Notes under the pieces: generated by a model
What the model was told of the DNA's origin: nothing
Database searches by the model: none
Seen by the model: the letters and a program-made list of their open reading frames with translations, nothing else
Program-made: the position numbers and the translations under genes
Assembly: GCA_019694465.1 (NCBI GenBank)
Contig: JAIBBV010000004.1
Span: forward strand, 1 to 64,000
From: Oligoflexia bacterium
Lineage (GTDB): Bacteria > Bdellovibrionota_C > UBA2361 > JAFLCA01
Length of the DNA: 64,000 bases
Direction of reading: 5' to 3'
In this document: positions 34,312 to 41,837 of the stretch, piece after piece
How the letters are laid out: each line of letters begins with the position of its first letter
How positions within the stretch are numbered: position 1 is the stretch's first letter

Positions 34312-35316
34312 CTAGACGAATTGCTCCTCGGCACCGGCACCGCCTATGACGATCTTGCCTTCGGCTTCTAGGCGACGAACGATATCCACGATTCCTTGCT
34401 GTGCTTTTTCGACATCTTTGAGCTTGACTGGCCCTAAGGCTTCCAGGTCCTCTTTGATCATCTGAGCTGCGCGCTGCGACACGTTGCGGAATAGTAAATT
34501 GCGTAGATCGTCGCTGGCAGTCTTGAGTGCAAGTACAAGTTGATCGCGTGGCACTTCCTTAAGAACTGTCTGAACACCCTTATCATCGATCTTCTTGCAG
34601 TCCTCGAAAGTAAACATGAGGTTACGGATCTGTTCCGCAAGCTCAGGATACATCTCTTCAATTTCGGTGAGAATTCGCTCTTCATTGGTGCGATCAACGA
34701 AGTTAAGAATGTCAGCGGCAGATTTGGGACCACCAATCTCCTCTTCTTCCTGCAGTCCATTCCCACGAAGCTGGGAACGTAATACCTCGCGCACTTCATC
34801 TACCACGTCGCCTTTGACGTTATTTAGATTAGCTATACGGATTAATACATCAGTTTGCGCCTCTTCATTCATTTTCTGAAGTACTTGCGCAGACTGATCC
34901 GGATTCATCTTGGTCATTAAGAAGGCCACGGTCTGCGGATGCTCGGCAGCGATGAAGCCATTTAGAATTTTCTCTGGTACGTCGGAGATAATTGCGCTGA
35001 TAGGTTCTTTGCGAGAGCCGGTTATGTACTCAAGCAGACCTTCGCCAGCTTGATCGCCGAAGGCTTGAGAAATAACGTCCTTGGCAAATTCTCGACCATC
35101 GACAAGCAATGTTTCGCCTGCCTTAAACATGTTTCGGAATTCACGAATAACACCCATCTGAGTCTCGCGATCGACTTCAGATACAGCCATAAAGGCGCGG
35201 CTGATACGCTTCACCTCCTGCTCATTAAGGTGCTGCAATACGTCGGAGGCAATTGCCTTGCCGAGTGAGAGAAGCGTTAGGGCAGCTTTCTCGGTATTGT
35301 TTAGTTCACGTGGCAT
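34312..35316 (-). CDS. fliG: Flagellar motor switch protein FliG
   Basis: Part of the C-ring; its C-terminal domain contacts the stator and generates torque. Three domains are present: FliG-N (about 1-100, NNTEKAALTLLSLGK), middle domain with EHPQTVAFLMTKM (about 125-137), and C-terminal domain with the charged torque helix (TASDDLRNLLFRNVSQRAAQMIKEDLE) in which the usual charged residues are kept. The length of 334 residues is normal. No other flagellar gene is in this window, so this is either a dispersed flagellar gene or an extra FliG paralogue. Confidence 0.93.
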   Translation of the reverse strand: MPRELNNTEKAALTLLSLGKAIASDVLQHLNEQEVKRISRAFMAVSEVDRETQMGVIREFRNMFKAGETLLVDGREFAKDVISQAFGDQAGEGLLEYITGSRKEPISAIISDVPEKILNGFIAAEHPQTVAFLMTKMNPDQSAQVLQKMNEEAQTDVLIRIANLNNVKGDVVDEVREVLRSQLRGNGLQEEEEIGGPKSAADILNFVDRTNEERILTEIEEMYPELAEQIRNLMFTFEDCKKIDDKGVQTVLKEVPRDQLVLALKTASDDLRNLLFRNVSQRAAQMIKEDLEALGPVKLKDVEKAQQGIVDIVRRLEAEGKIVIGGAGAEEQFV

Positions 35317-35463
35317 CGTTTCCTACACAGGTGTAAGCTATGCAGCGGCCCCCAAAAGCGGTGGACGCGTACACGCGGGTGCTCGATATGTTTTGATGTA
35401 GGTGCTTGGGTTGAAGGATCGGAAAAGTTTATTCAGCTAATTAATTGAATTTGTTTGGTATTT

Positions 35464-36198
35464 ATGAAGGGAATGATACTAGCGGCTGGGCTTGGCACTA
35501 GGCTCGGTGAGATTACTAAGGACCGCCCGAAAGCTCTGGTTGAGCTGGACGGGGTGACCATGCTCGAAGTCGTTGCTAAGCGCTTAATAGAAGCTGGCGT
35601 CGATAGTTTGGTAATTAACCTACATTACAAGGGTGAGTTGATTAAGGAGCTTGTACGCGCCCGCAATAGCTTCGGTATTAAGGTCCAATTTTCTGAGGAA
35701 CCGAAGATTTTGGGGACAGGTGGTGGGATAAAGAAAGCAAGATCTTTTTTGGATGGAAATGAGCCATTCATCGTTCACAATTGTGACGTGTATTCTAGTG
35801 CTAACCTGGCTGCACTAATATCCAAACATCGTGCCACAAAGGCCGTTGCGACTTTAGCTACTCTTACGGGCAAGGAGAGCTCCTTTCTGTTGGTTGGTCC
35901 CGATGGATCGATATGTGGGTGGGAGGTAGGAGGGAAAGTGAGGGAATGCTATGGAGATTTGAAGTCAGTTAACAGAGTGGTGTTTTCCGGAATTCAGATC
36001 CTGTCTCCCTCAATTTTTGAGGTCATGGCGTCGCAGGCGGAAGAATTCTCGATAGTCGAAACGTATCTTAATGCTTGTAAAGTTGGCATGCGAGTGCAGA
36101 GCGAATCAATCGCTAACCAATACTGGATTGATATAGGAACGCCTGAAAGACTCGAAAGTTTACGTATGCGCTTCAAGGCGTCAGCTCGAATACCTTAG
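35464..36198 (+). CDS. Sugar-1-phosphate nucleotidyltransferase
   Basis: GT-A-fold nucleotidyltransferase of 244 residues that activates a sugar phosphate to an NDP-sugar. The nucleotide loop MILAAGLGTRLGEITKDRPKAL is at the N-terminus, the EPKILGTGGGIKKA block and HNCDVY (metal-binding Asp) follow, and YWIDIGTPERL is near the end. It resembles MurU- and HddC-like single-domain enzymes; which sugar is used cannot be told. The start is the ATG before KGMILAAG; a TTG three codons earlier is less likely. It is convergent with a GT90 gene and could supply its donor. Confidence 0.82.
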   Translation: MKGMILAAGLGTRLGEITKDRPKALVELDGVTMLEVVAKRLIEAGVDSLVINLHYKGELIKELVRARNSFGIKVQFSEEPKILGTGGGIKKARSFLDGNEPFIVHNCDVYSSANLAALISKHRATKAVATLATLTGKESSFLLVGPDGSICGWEVGGKVRECYGDLKSVNRVVFSGIQILSPSIFEVMASQAEEFSIVETYLNACKVGMRVQSESIANQYWIDIGTPERLESLRMRFKASARIP

Positions 36199-36243
36199 CT
36201 GCAAATAGGGTTTGAGTGAGTTAAAAATTTCTCAAGAGTGCTT

Positions 36244-37257
36244 TTAGCTTGGCCGGCGTGCAGAGAGAATTTGAGCTAAGTCATATGCAAAACGGTAGAC
36301 GGTATCGTGCAGTCCGATGGTCGAGGCTGTGGCTTGACCGGCAATCGCTATTTCATGGCATTTTTCGTCATGCGTGGCCATCCATGCCAGTATTTCTTGC
36401 AAATTGGAGAGGTCTGGCAGAACAGGAATGTAGTTAACCCAGGGTTTCAACTGGTCGTGGTACCACTGTATGTTTTCGCTTTCAACTTTTAAGAAGGTAG
36501 ATTCACAAGCTAGTTTCATGAAAGTCGATTGCCAAGTGCAATGCTCCCCATCGACATCAATTAGGTGCTTGTAGTTGTAGAACTGCTCGAATGGAACAGG
36601 GTTGGCCGTTATATTTTCTGCCTCGATAGCCTTCTTCATCTGTTCATCTGGAACGTTAATTGCGGATAAGCCAGCATCAAGTACCATTTTGTTGTTAAGC
36701 TTTTTGCTTTCCAGGCACAAGCGAATACGAGGATGTGTGCGCCAACCTTCGTGTAAGTAATAAACTCCATTTGGAGCGCCACGCCAAAATAGTGCTGGGT
36801 GCTTGGCAGACCATGAAATTGCGGCGCTGTGTTCGGCAACCTTGAGCCGTTGGGTTAAGTAGACACTCGTATCTATGAACTCAGTGTCGGGCATTAACAC
36901 TACCTGGTGCGACCTACGAGTGCGGGCAAAGGCGAAAATCGGAACCTTCTTTGAGCTTTCAGTCGGCGCATCATTGTAGCCGTCGTGCAGTAGAACGATG
37001 AAAGATCCCTGAGGTAGCTCAAATGGTACGGTTTTAACTAGCCAAGTGATGAACCTGATTACGGATACGTAGTGACCTTGCTGCGAGTTGAAAACTTTGC
37101 TTGAGACCGTTGGCGTAACTTCTCTGTGTGGCCCAATTGTGAAGCGCACAACCAAGTAGTCGTCTAAGTCACGAGCTGCCTGTTCAACGTCATTGTCGGT
37201 AAAGCCAGTGGCGCGCCAATAACTCAGAGCAGCTGTATTTAGAGGTATTCCATCCAT
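36244..37257 (-). CDS. GT90 (CAP10/LpsA-like) glycosyltransferase
   Basis: Glycosyltransferase of 337 residues. The family blocks are clear: LFWRGAPNGV followed by RIRLCLESK, then YKHLIDVDGEHCTWQSTFMK, ESTFLKVES and QLKPWVNYIPV with DLSNL. These define GT90/CAP10, best known from eukaryotic protein O-glucosyltransferases (POGLUT/Rumi) and fungal capsule xylosyltransferase, with bacterial members such as LpsA in lipopolysaccharide synthesis. There is no signal peptide, so it is cytoplasmic, and a glycan acceptor in LPS is the most likely role. It faces the nucleotidyltransferase gene across 45 bases. Confidence 0.85.
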   Translation of the reverse strand: MDGIPLNTAALSYWRATGFTDNDVEQAARDLDDYLVVRFTIGPHREVTPTVSSKVFNSQQGHYVSVIRFITWLVKTVPFELPQGSFIVLLHDGYNDAPTESSKKVPIFAFARTRRSHQVVLMPDTEFIDTSVYLTQRLKVAEHSAAISWSAKHPALFWRGAPNGVYYLHEGWRTHPRIRLCLESKKLNNKMVLDAGLSAINVPDEQMKKAIEAENITANPVPFEQFYNYKHLIDVDGEHCTWQSTFMKLACESTFLKVESENIQWYHDQLKPWVNYIPVLPDLSNLQEILAWMATHDEKCHEIAIAGQATASTIGLHDTVYRFAYDLAQILSARRPS

Positions 37258-37556
37258 TTTGGGTGTGTATTCAAGGTTTGTAGGAATAGAGCCCGCTACA
37301 TCTTCTTATGATTCAATAAGTCGCCCTTTGGATGTTCCAAATACCAGCGGTGCTCAACAAAATTGGGCCTGGTTTCTGATTGAGTTTGTAATTTCCGCTA
37401 CTATCCAGTGGCGACCAATGTTCTACACAATCAAACTATAGACCATGCCGAGATACTGGAAACCAGGACTGGCCGCCTATAGTGAGGCCAGATTTATTAA
37501 GGGAGGGAAGCCTAGACAGCGTTGACCAACAGATTTGTGGAGAAACTCCTTTTTTG

Positions 37557-39323
37557 TCAGCGAGCTTTACTCAGGCCATATTCATGCCAACGCGCTGACA
37601 CTAAACTGCCAGTGGCTGGATCGCACACAAGCTCTTCAGGATACCATGGTTTCATCCTCGCATCGATCAGGATAGGCGAATCGAATGCGATGTGATTTCG
37701 CACTATCAGCTTATCCCGTGCCTTGATATCAGCAGCTGGCTCGAAGCGGGTAAACGCAGTCCAGAGAAAATTTGATACTGAAGCGCTGGCCTCGCGGGCA
37801 TCATCAACTAGCACTAGTAGCGGCCAATTCTTAAAGCATGGCATTTTAACAAGCACCTCTCCTAAAAGTGGCTCGTCGCCGTAAGAGAGTCCATCGAGTA
37901 CGAGGCAGCCGGGCGAAAATGCGACGGCATGCTTCATTCCAGGGGGAAGTTCACCCTTCCAATCTGAGGGCAGGGATCTAATAGGATCGCCAACTCCTAG
38001 CATGACGCCTTTGCTCCCCTGGTTGACTTTTGGTCCTGTGTAATCAAGGGTATCCATAGCAAGATTGGAGAAAACATACAGATCTGATCTGAAATCAACC
38101 CGTTCTAGGACGTGTGTTAATACTTGCCGAAAATTCTTTAGGTCGCACGGGCGATCTATTACAAGCAGGAACTTTGTGAGTGCCAGTTGCCCTTCTCCCA
38201 AAATTCGGAAAGCTGACACCATGCTTTCCCGCTGGTAGCGCTGTTTGACTACAGCTGCGGCGAGTGAGTGGTAGCCAGTTTCACCATACGACCACAGATC
38301 TGAAACAGATGGCATCACTAGTGGGAATAGTGGAGACAACAGGGACTGGAGATAGTCTCCGAGGAAGAAATCCTCCTGCTTTGGTTTCCCTACAACGGTA
38401 GCTGCGCAGATGGCATTACGCCGATGGAAGACTCGTTGGCAATGAAAAACAGGATAGTCATGCTGCAGTGAATAGTAACCATAATGATCGCCGAATGGTC
38501 CCTCAGGTCGACGTTCAGTCGGATCAACTTCTCCAACCAGAGCGAATTCCGCATTTCCAATGACCGGAAGGGGCGATCCAGGAGGGTTGGCCAAAGTAAT
38601 TCGCTGACCTTGCACTAATGAAGCCAGCAAGAGCTCAGGAACATTTTCTGGCAAGGGCGCAATTGCTGATAGAATTAGAGCTGGTGGGCCGCCAATGTGA
38701 ATAGATACTGGTAGTTTTCGACCCAAGGCCGCAGCTTCAGCCAAGTGGAATCCTCCTCCTTTTCCAATTTGGCAGTGCAATCCAGTAGTTCGATCATCAA
38801 AGCGCTGAATGCGGTACATCCCAAGATTGTGCCCTTGGTTAACAGGGTGTTGTGTGTACACAAGCGGTAAAGTAATAAAGGCCCCACCATCCTTCTCCCA
38901 GGTTGTTAGCAGGGGCAATTCGCTAAGGCGCGGAGCTACCGAATATTCTGTTACTGGGGCCGAGCTTTTTGTAGAAAGTCCCACTCGTAGCAGGTCAGCG
39001 ATAATGTGACGTTTGCTCCACAGTCGTGTCAGGCTGGGCGGTAGTAGTTCCTCAGGCAATTTCGCGGCCTCAGCAACCAAACGTTCGGGGCGGGTGCCAA
39101 AAGCAAGCTCGATTCTTCGCTGAGTGCCGAATAAATTAGTAACAAGTGGAAAGCGTGCTCCACGAATATTTGTAAAAAGAAGCGCCGGACCTCCCTCAGC
39201 TATGACTCGACGGTGAATTTCGGCTGCTTCCAGGTGAGGGCTCACCTCGGTTTTTATCTCCGCAAGTTCGCCCTCGCGCCGCAGCAGAGCGATAAACGAT
39301 TGCAGGTCATGCAGCATGGCCAT
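37557..39323 (-). CDS. UbiD-family decarboxylase, probable menaquinone step
   Basis: prFMN-dependent decarboxylase of 588 residues. UbiD signatures: LFTNIRGARFPLVTNLFGT, NLGMYRIQRFDDRTTGLHCQIGKGGG, the acidic block EGPFGDHYGYYS, and the late NFRQVLTHVLERVD and DDAREASASVSNFLWTAFTR. In bacteria with the futalosine pathway a UbiD homologue removes the carboxylate from 1,4-dihydroxy-6-naphthoate or its prenylated form (MqnL/MqnP stage); since mqnC and mqnD are in the same window and no ubiquinone gene is seen, that role is the best inference. The prFMN-making UbiX partner is not here. Confidence 0.85.
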   Translation of the reverse strand: MAMLHDLQSFIALLRREGELAEIKTEVSPHLEAAEIHRRVIAEGGPALLFTNIRGARFPLVTNLFGTQRRIELAFGTRPERLVAEAAKLPEELLPPSLTRLWSKRHIIADLLRVGLSTKSSAPVTEYSVAPRLSELPLLTTWEKDGGAFITLPLVYTQHPVNQGHNLGMYRIQRFDDRTTGLHCQIGKGGGFHLAEAAALGRKLPVSIHIGGPPALILSAIAPLPENVPELLLASLVQGQRITLANPPGSPLPVIGNAEFALVGEVDPTERRPEGPFGDHYGYYSLQHDYPVFHCQRVFHRRNAICAATVVGKPKQEDFFLGDYLQSLLSPLFPLVMPSVSDLWSYGETGYHSLAAAVVKQRYQRESMVSAFRILGEGQLALTKFLLVIDRPCDLKNFRQVLTHVLERVDFRSDLYVFSNLAMDTLDYTGPKVNQGSKGVMLGVGDPIRSLPSDWKGELPPGMKHAVAFSPGCLVLDGLSYGDEPLLGEVLVKMPCFKNWPLLVLVDDAREASASVSNFLWTAFTRFEPAADIKARDKLIVRNHIAFDSPILIDARMKPWYPEELVCDPATGSLVSARWHEYGLSKAR

Positions 39324-39628
39324 CAGTTATCCGTATTAAGTCCCCTGAGTCGGGAAATTCTCGCATAATTTTTGATTTTGGAACAATAGTAGCGGTCTTA
39401 AAAATAGCGATGACTTGAGCTGCTTCCATGCTATTGCCGCTATTTTCTCGCTTAAACGTGCATGTTGTGCCGTAGAACTTGGCATAAGCATGTTAGTTGC
39501 GCGGGAGACTTTTTTTGAAAAATCATTCCCGCCGCGTTTGTATCTGTCGTATAACCTGTGTTGCCTAAGTACGCGAGCCGCATGCCGTACGGGTAAATGA
39601 AATTGGTCTTAACGAATGAGGAATTCGC
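39324..39628. other. Spacer between decarboxylase and crotonase genes
   Basis: No gene seen. CCCTGAGTCGGGAAAT near 39344 loosely resembles the terminal sequence of the dispersed small element but lacks a partner. A GAGGA ribosome-binding site for the next gene is at its end. Confidence 0.4.
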
Positions 39629-40411
39629 ATGGCGCTAGTCATCTTCGAATCGGTAAATAGCCACACCGCACGTATTACTCTAAATGATCCAACTAATTTG
39701 AACGCAATGGGCGAAGCGATGGCAGACGAATTTTCTGCCCTGGTCGAAAAACTTTCTCAATCGACTACTAAGCCGCGGGCAATTGTAATTACTGGCGCTG
39801 GTCGGGCATTTTCTGCGGGTGGTAACCTGGACATGTTGGAGAAGAAAATTGAGCTGTCGCCGGAGGAAAACAAGCGTCGCATGCTCAAATTCTATTATTC
39901 ATTTCTAGGTATATTTAAGCTCAATGTGCCCCTTATCGCAGCTGTTAATGGGCATGCGATTGGGGCTGGACTTTGTGTGGCCTGCGCCTGCGATGTGCGT
40001 TTGGCAGCGGAGGGGGCAAAGTTTGGCGTGACATTCACAAAACTCGGACTGCATCCTGGAATGGGAGGTACTTGCTTTATCCCTCGTGTAGTAGGGCATG
40101 CGGTTGCAGCTGAACTAATGTTGAGTGGCCGGGTTATTGAGGCGAGTGAGGCTCATAAACTTGGCCTGGTGTCTCAGGTTTTGAGCCCATCCGATTTACT
40201 TCGAGAAGCTCAAAAAGTCGCTGACGATATTGCTGCCTGTGGTCCGCAAGCCACCCAACAGTTGGTCGAGAGCTTGCGTGTTGGGCAAGCCGAGCTAGAA
40301 GAATATCTGCAGCGCGAAGCATCCTGCCAAAGTGAAAACTATCGTAGTCCTGAGTTTAAGGAAGGTGTACGCGCAGCAATTGAGAAGCGTTCAGCCAATT
40401 TCAAGAGCTAG
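39629..40411 (+). CDS. Crotonase-superfamily protein lacking hydratase glutamates
   Basis: 260-residue member of the enoyl-CoA hydratase/isomerase superfamily. The oxyanion-hole blocks are present (AFSAGGNLDML at about 60-70; AAVNGHAIGAG at about 104-114), so acyl-CoA binding is likely. The two glutamates used by true hydratases are replaced: the position equivalent to rat E144 is C116 (GAGLCVACACD) and that of E164 is F136 (FGVTFTKLG). The reaction is therefore probably not hydration; isomerases, dehalogenases, thioesterase-like and hydrolase members use other residues. GAGGA precedes the ATG. It stands alone. Confidence 0.85.
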   Translation: MALVIFESVNSHTARITLNDPTNLNAMGEAMADEFSALVEKLSQSTTKPRAIVITGAGRAFSAGGNLDMLEKKIELSPEENKRRMLKFYYSFLGIFKLNVPLIAAVNGHAIGAGLCVACACDVRLAAEGAKFGVTFTKLGLHPGMGGTCFIPRVVGHAVAAELMLSGRVIEASEAHKLGLVSQVLSPSDLLREAQKVADDIAACGPQATQQLVESLRVGQAELEEYLQREASCQSENYRSPEFKEGVRAAIEKRSANFKS

Positions 40412-40649
40412 TAGCGGTTTTATAAGCCCTCGGTTATGTCCCTCCAGTGGGGTAGCTTGGCCACACGGAACTGCAGGTTTGCAGATGCAGGCCATTAGCA
40501 AGGATGAAGTCTCCAATCCGAGAGTAATCCTAGTAGCCTTGCGGGCCTAACAATTTTGAGGCAGGTAGGTATGCCTTCCTCGCACCTTCTAATCAAATTA
40601 TACCAATAACAATAGCAGCCAAGCTTGTTCCCTAAAATAAGTGCCTGCT
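40412..40649. other. Spacer, no gene seen
   Basis: Short spacer with a weak stem GAGGCA/TGCCTT near 40558-40578 that could end the crotonase transcript. Confidence 0.3.
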
Positions 40650-41429
40650 ATGTTTTTTCCACAAGGTTTTTCGCACGTGCATAAACTTTTGAAGAGCGTC
40701 AGCTTAATTTTTTGCTTCACATATAGCTGCTTAAATTTTGAGAGCGTTTGCCAGGCTCAGCCGCAGCAATGTATTCGGCAAGGTCCTAGGCAGTGTGCTC
40801 CAACGTCTGATGTGAATGGTCTCATTCTGAATGGTCCCGCGACGGGAGTGACAGGCCTGCACTTGAAGCCGGCGCTTTCAGCGCGGGAGGCCGTGAAAAG
40901 GCTCGAAGCTTGTATGAAGCGCTTTGGCGTAATGGAACCTGGCGGTGGTCTTACTCCCACGCGAGCTGCTCTCGATTACTTTTGTGTTTGTAATACGGAG
41001 GTCGTGCAGGAAGAGTTTTCCTGTCACACGCAATTGGGTGCGGAACGCAAGTTTACAGATAATGACTGTAAGACAATAGCAAATGATCTGAAACAAGGTG
41101 GCATCGCCATGCTCGTATTGTGTCGAGGAGGAGATCCTAGACACATAGTTACAGCTGCTTCATTGAGTTGCAGTGATGGATCTGATGCAGGGGATGGGGT
41201 TGGAGCAGGCACAATTATAGATCCCTACACCCCCGACGTATCAAAGCCAGTACTGATAGGCCCTGGCGGTGTGACTTCGTCCGATCGAGACGAAAGAATC
41301 TGTGGATTTCTTAGTAAGGCACCATATCAGGCAGTGTCGATTGACCCCGAGGTTAGTAAGGCAGTCGATGCTGGTATAGCTGTGGTTGATTCCGAGCTAG
41401 ACCTAATCTATTCAGAGCAACTCGAGTAA
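40650..41429 (+). CDS. Cysteine-rich exported protein, unknown
   Basis: About 259 residues with an N-terminal signal peptide (hydrophobic VSLIFCFTYSCLNF, likely cut near CQA). The mature part has about ten cysteines, including CVCNTE, CHTQ and DNDCKT, so disulfide bonds are likely in the periplasm or outside. A stretch GIAMLVLCRGGDPRHIVTAA followed by IIDPYTP has the spacing of the His and Asp strands of papain-like or C39-like folds, but I cannot identify an active-site Cys with confidence. A GTG at 40677 is an alternative start giving a compact signal peptide. No operon partner. Confidence 0.6.
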   Translation: MFFPQGFSHVHKLLKSVSLIFCFTYSCLNFESVCQAQPQQCIRQGPRQCAPTSDVNGLILNGPATGVTGLHLKPALSAREAVKRLEACMKRFGVMEPGGGLTPTRAALDYFCVCNTEVVQEEFSCHTQLGAERKFTDNDCKTIANDLKQGGIAMLVLCRGGDPRHIVTAASLSCSDGSDAGDGVGAGTIIDPYTPDVSKPVLIGPGGVTSSDRDERICGFLSKAPYQAVSIDPEVSKAVDAGIAVVDSELDLIYSEQLE

Positions 41430-41449
41430 GTTGGGAACTTCAGAGGTTA

Positions 41450-41788
41450 TTACTCCTGCAGCTGCCAATCTGCAAAGTTACCACCATTCGATGGTTTGAA
41501 ATCCAATACTGCGGCGACTTCGGATATCTGAAGTGCTCGATACAGGTGCGGGAATTGCTCGCCATTTGGTTCATTCGCCTCGACCCTCAGAGCTTCACCA
41601 AGCAGCACCTCGTCTACTTTTAGTAGTACGAGGTCCACGCGACCATAGAAAAGTCGATTGGCTGTTCTTAGCACCTGTGAATCAAATGAGAAATGAATGA
41701 ATGGGCAATTTGAGGGTTGGGATGGCCAATAGGCGCCATTTTCTTGGGCATTGGTCCAATCCTGTGTTGTTGCTATGTGGTATATCAT
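41450..41788 (-). CDS. DUF952 family protein
   Basis: 112 residues matching DUF952: MIYHIATTQDWTNAQENGAY at the start, CPFIHFSFDSQVLRTANRLFYGR, LVLLKVDEVLL and FPHLYRALQISEVAAVLDF. The conserved FIHFS/HxY pattern resembles small ADP-ribosyltransferase-like or GST-associated folds, but its biochemical role is unknown. It follows the large radical SAM gene by 49 bases on the same strand and is probably on the same transcript. Confidence 0.85.
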   Translation of the reverse strand: MIYHIATTQDWTNAQENGAYWPSQPSNCPFIHFSFDSQVLRTANRLFYGRVDLVLLKVDEVLLGEALRVEANEPNGEQFPHLYRALQISEVAAVLDFKPSNGGNFADWQLQE

Positions 41789-41837
41789 TTATTCCTTGTT
41801 CGGAATGTTAGCAACGTCTTTGGGCCTGCCAGGCGCG

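Noticed and set aside
39340-39360. CCCTGAGTCGGGAAAT resembling the small-element terminus
   Set aside because: The match needs gaps and there is no second end or shared internal sequence nearby, so it is not called a copy.
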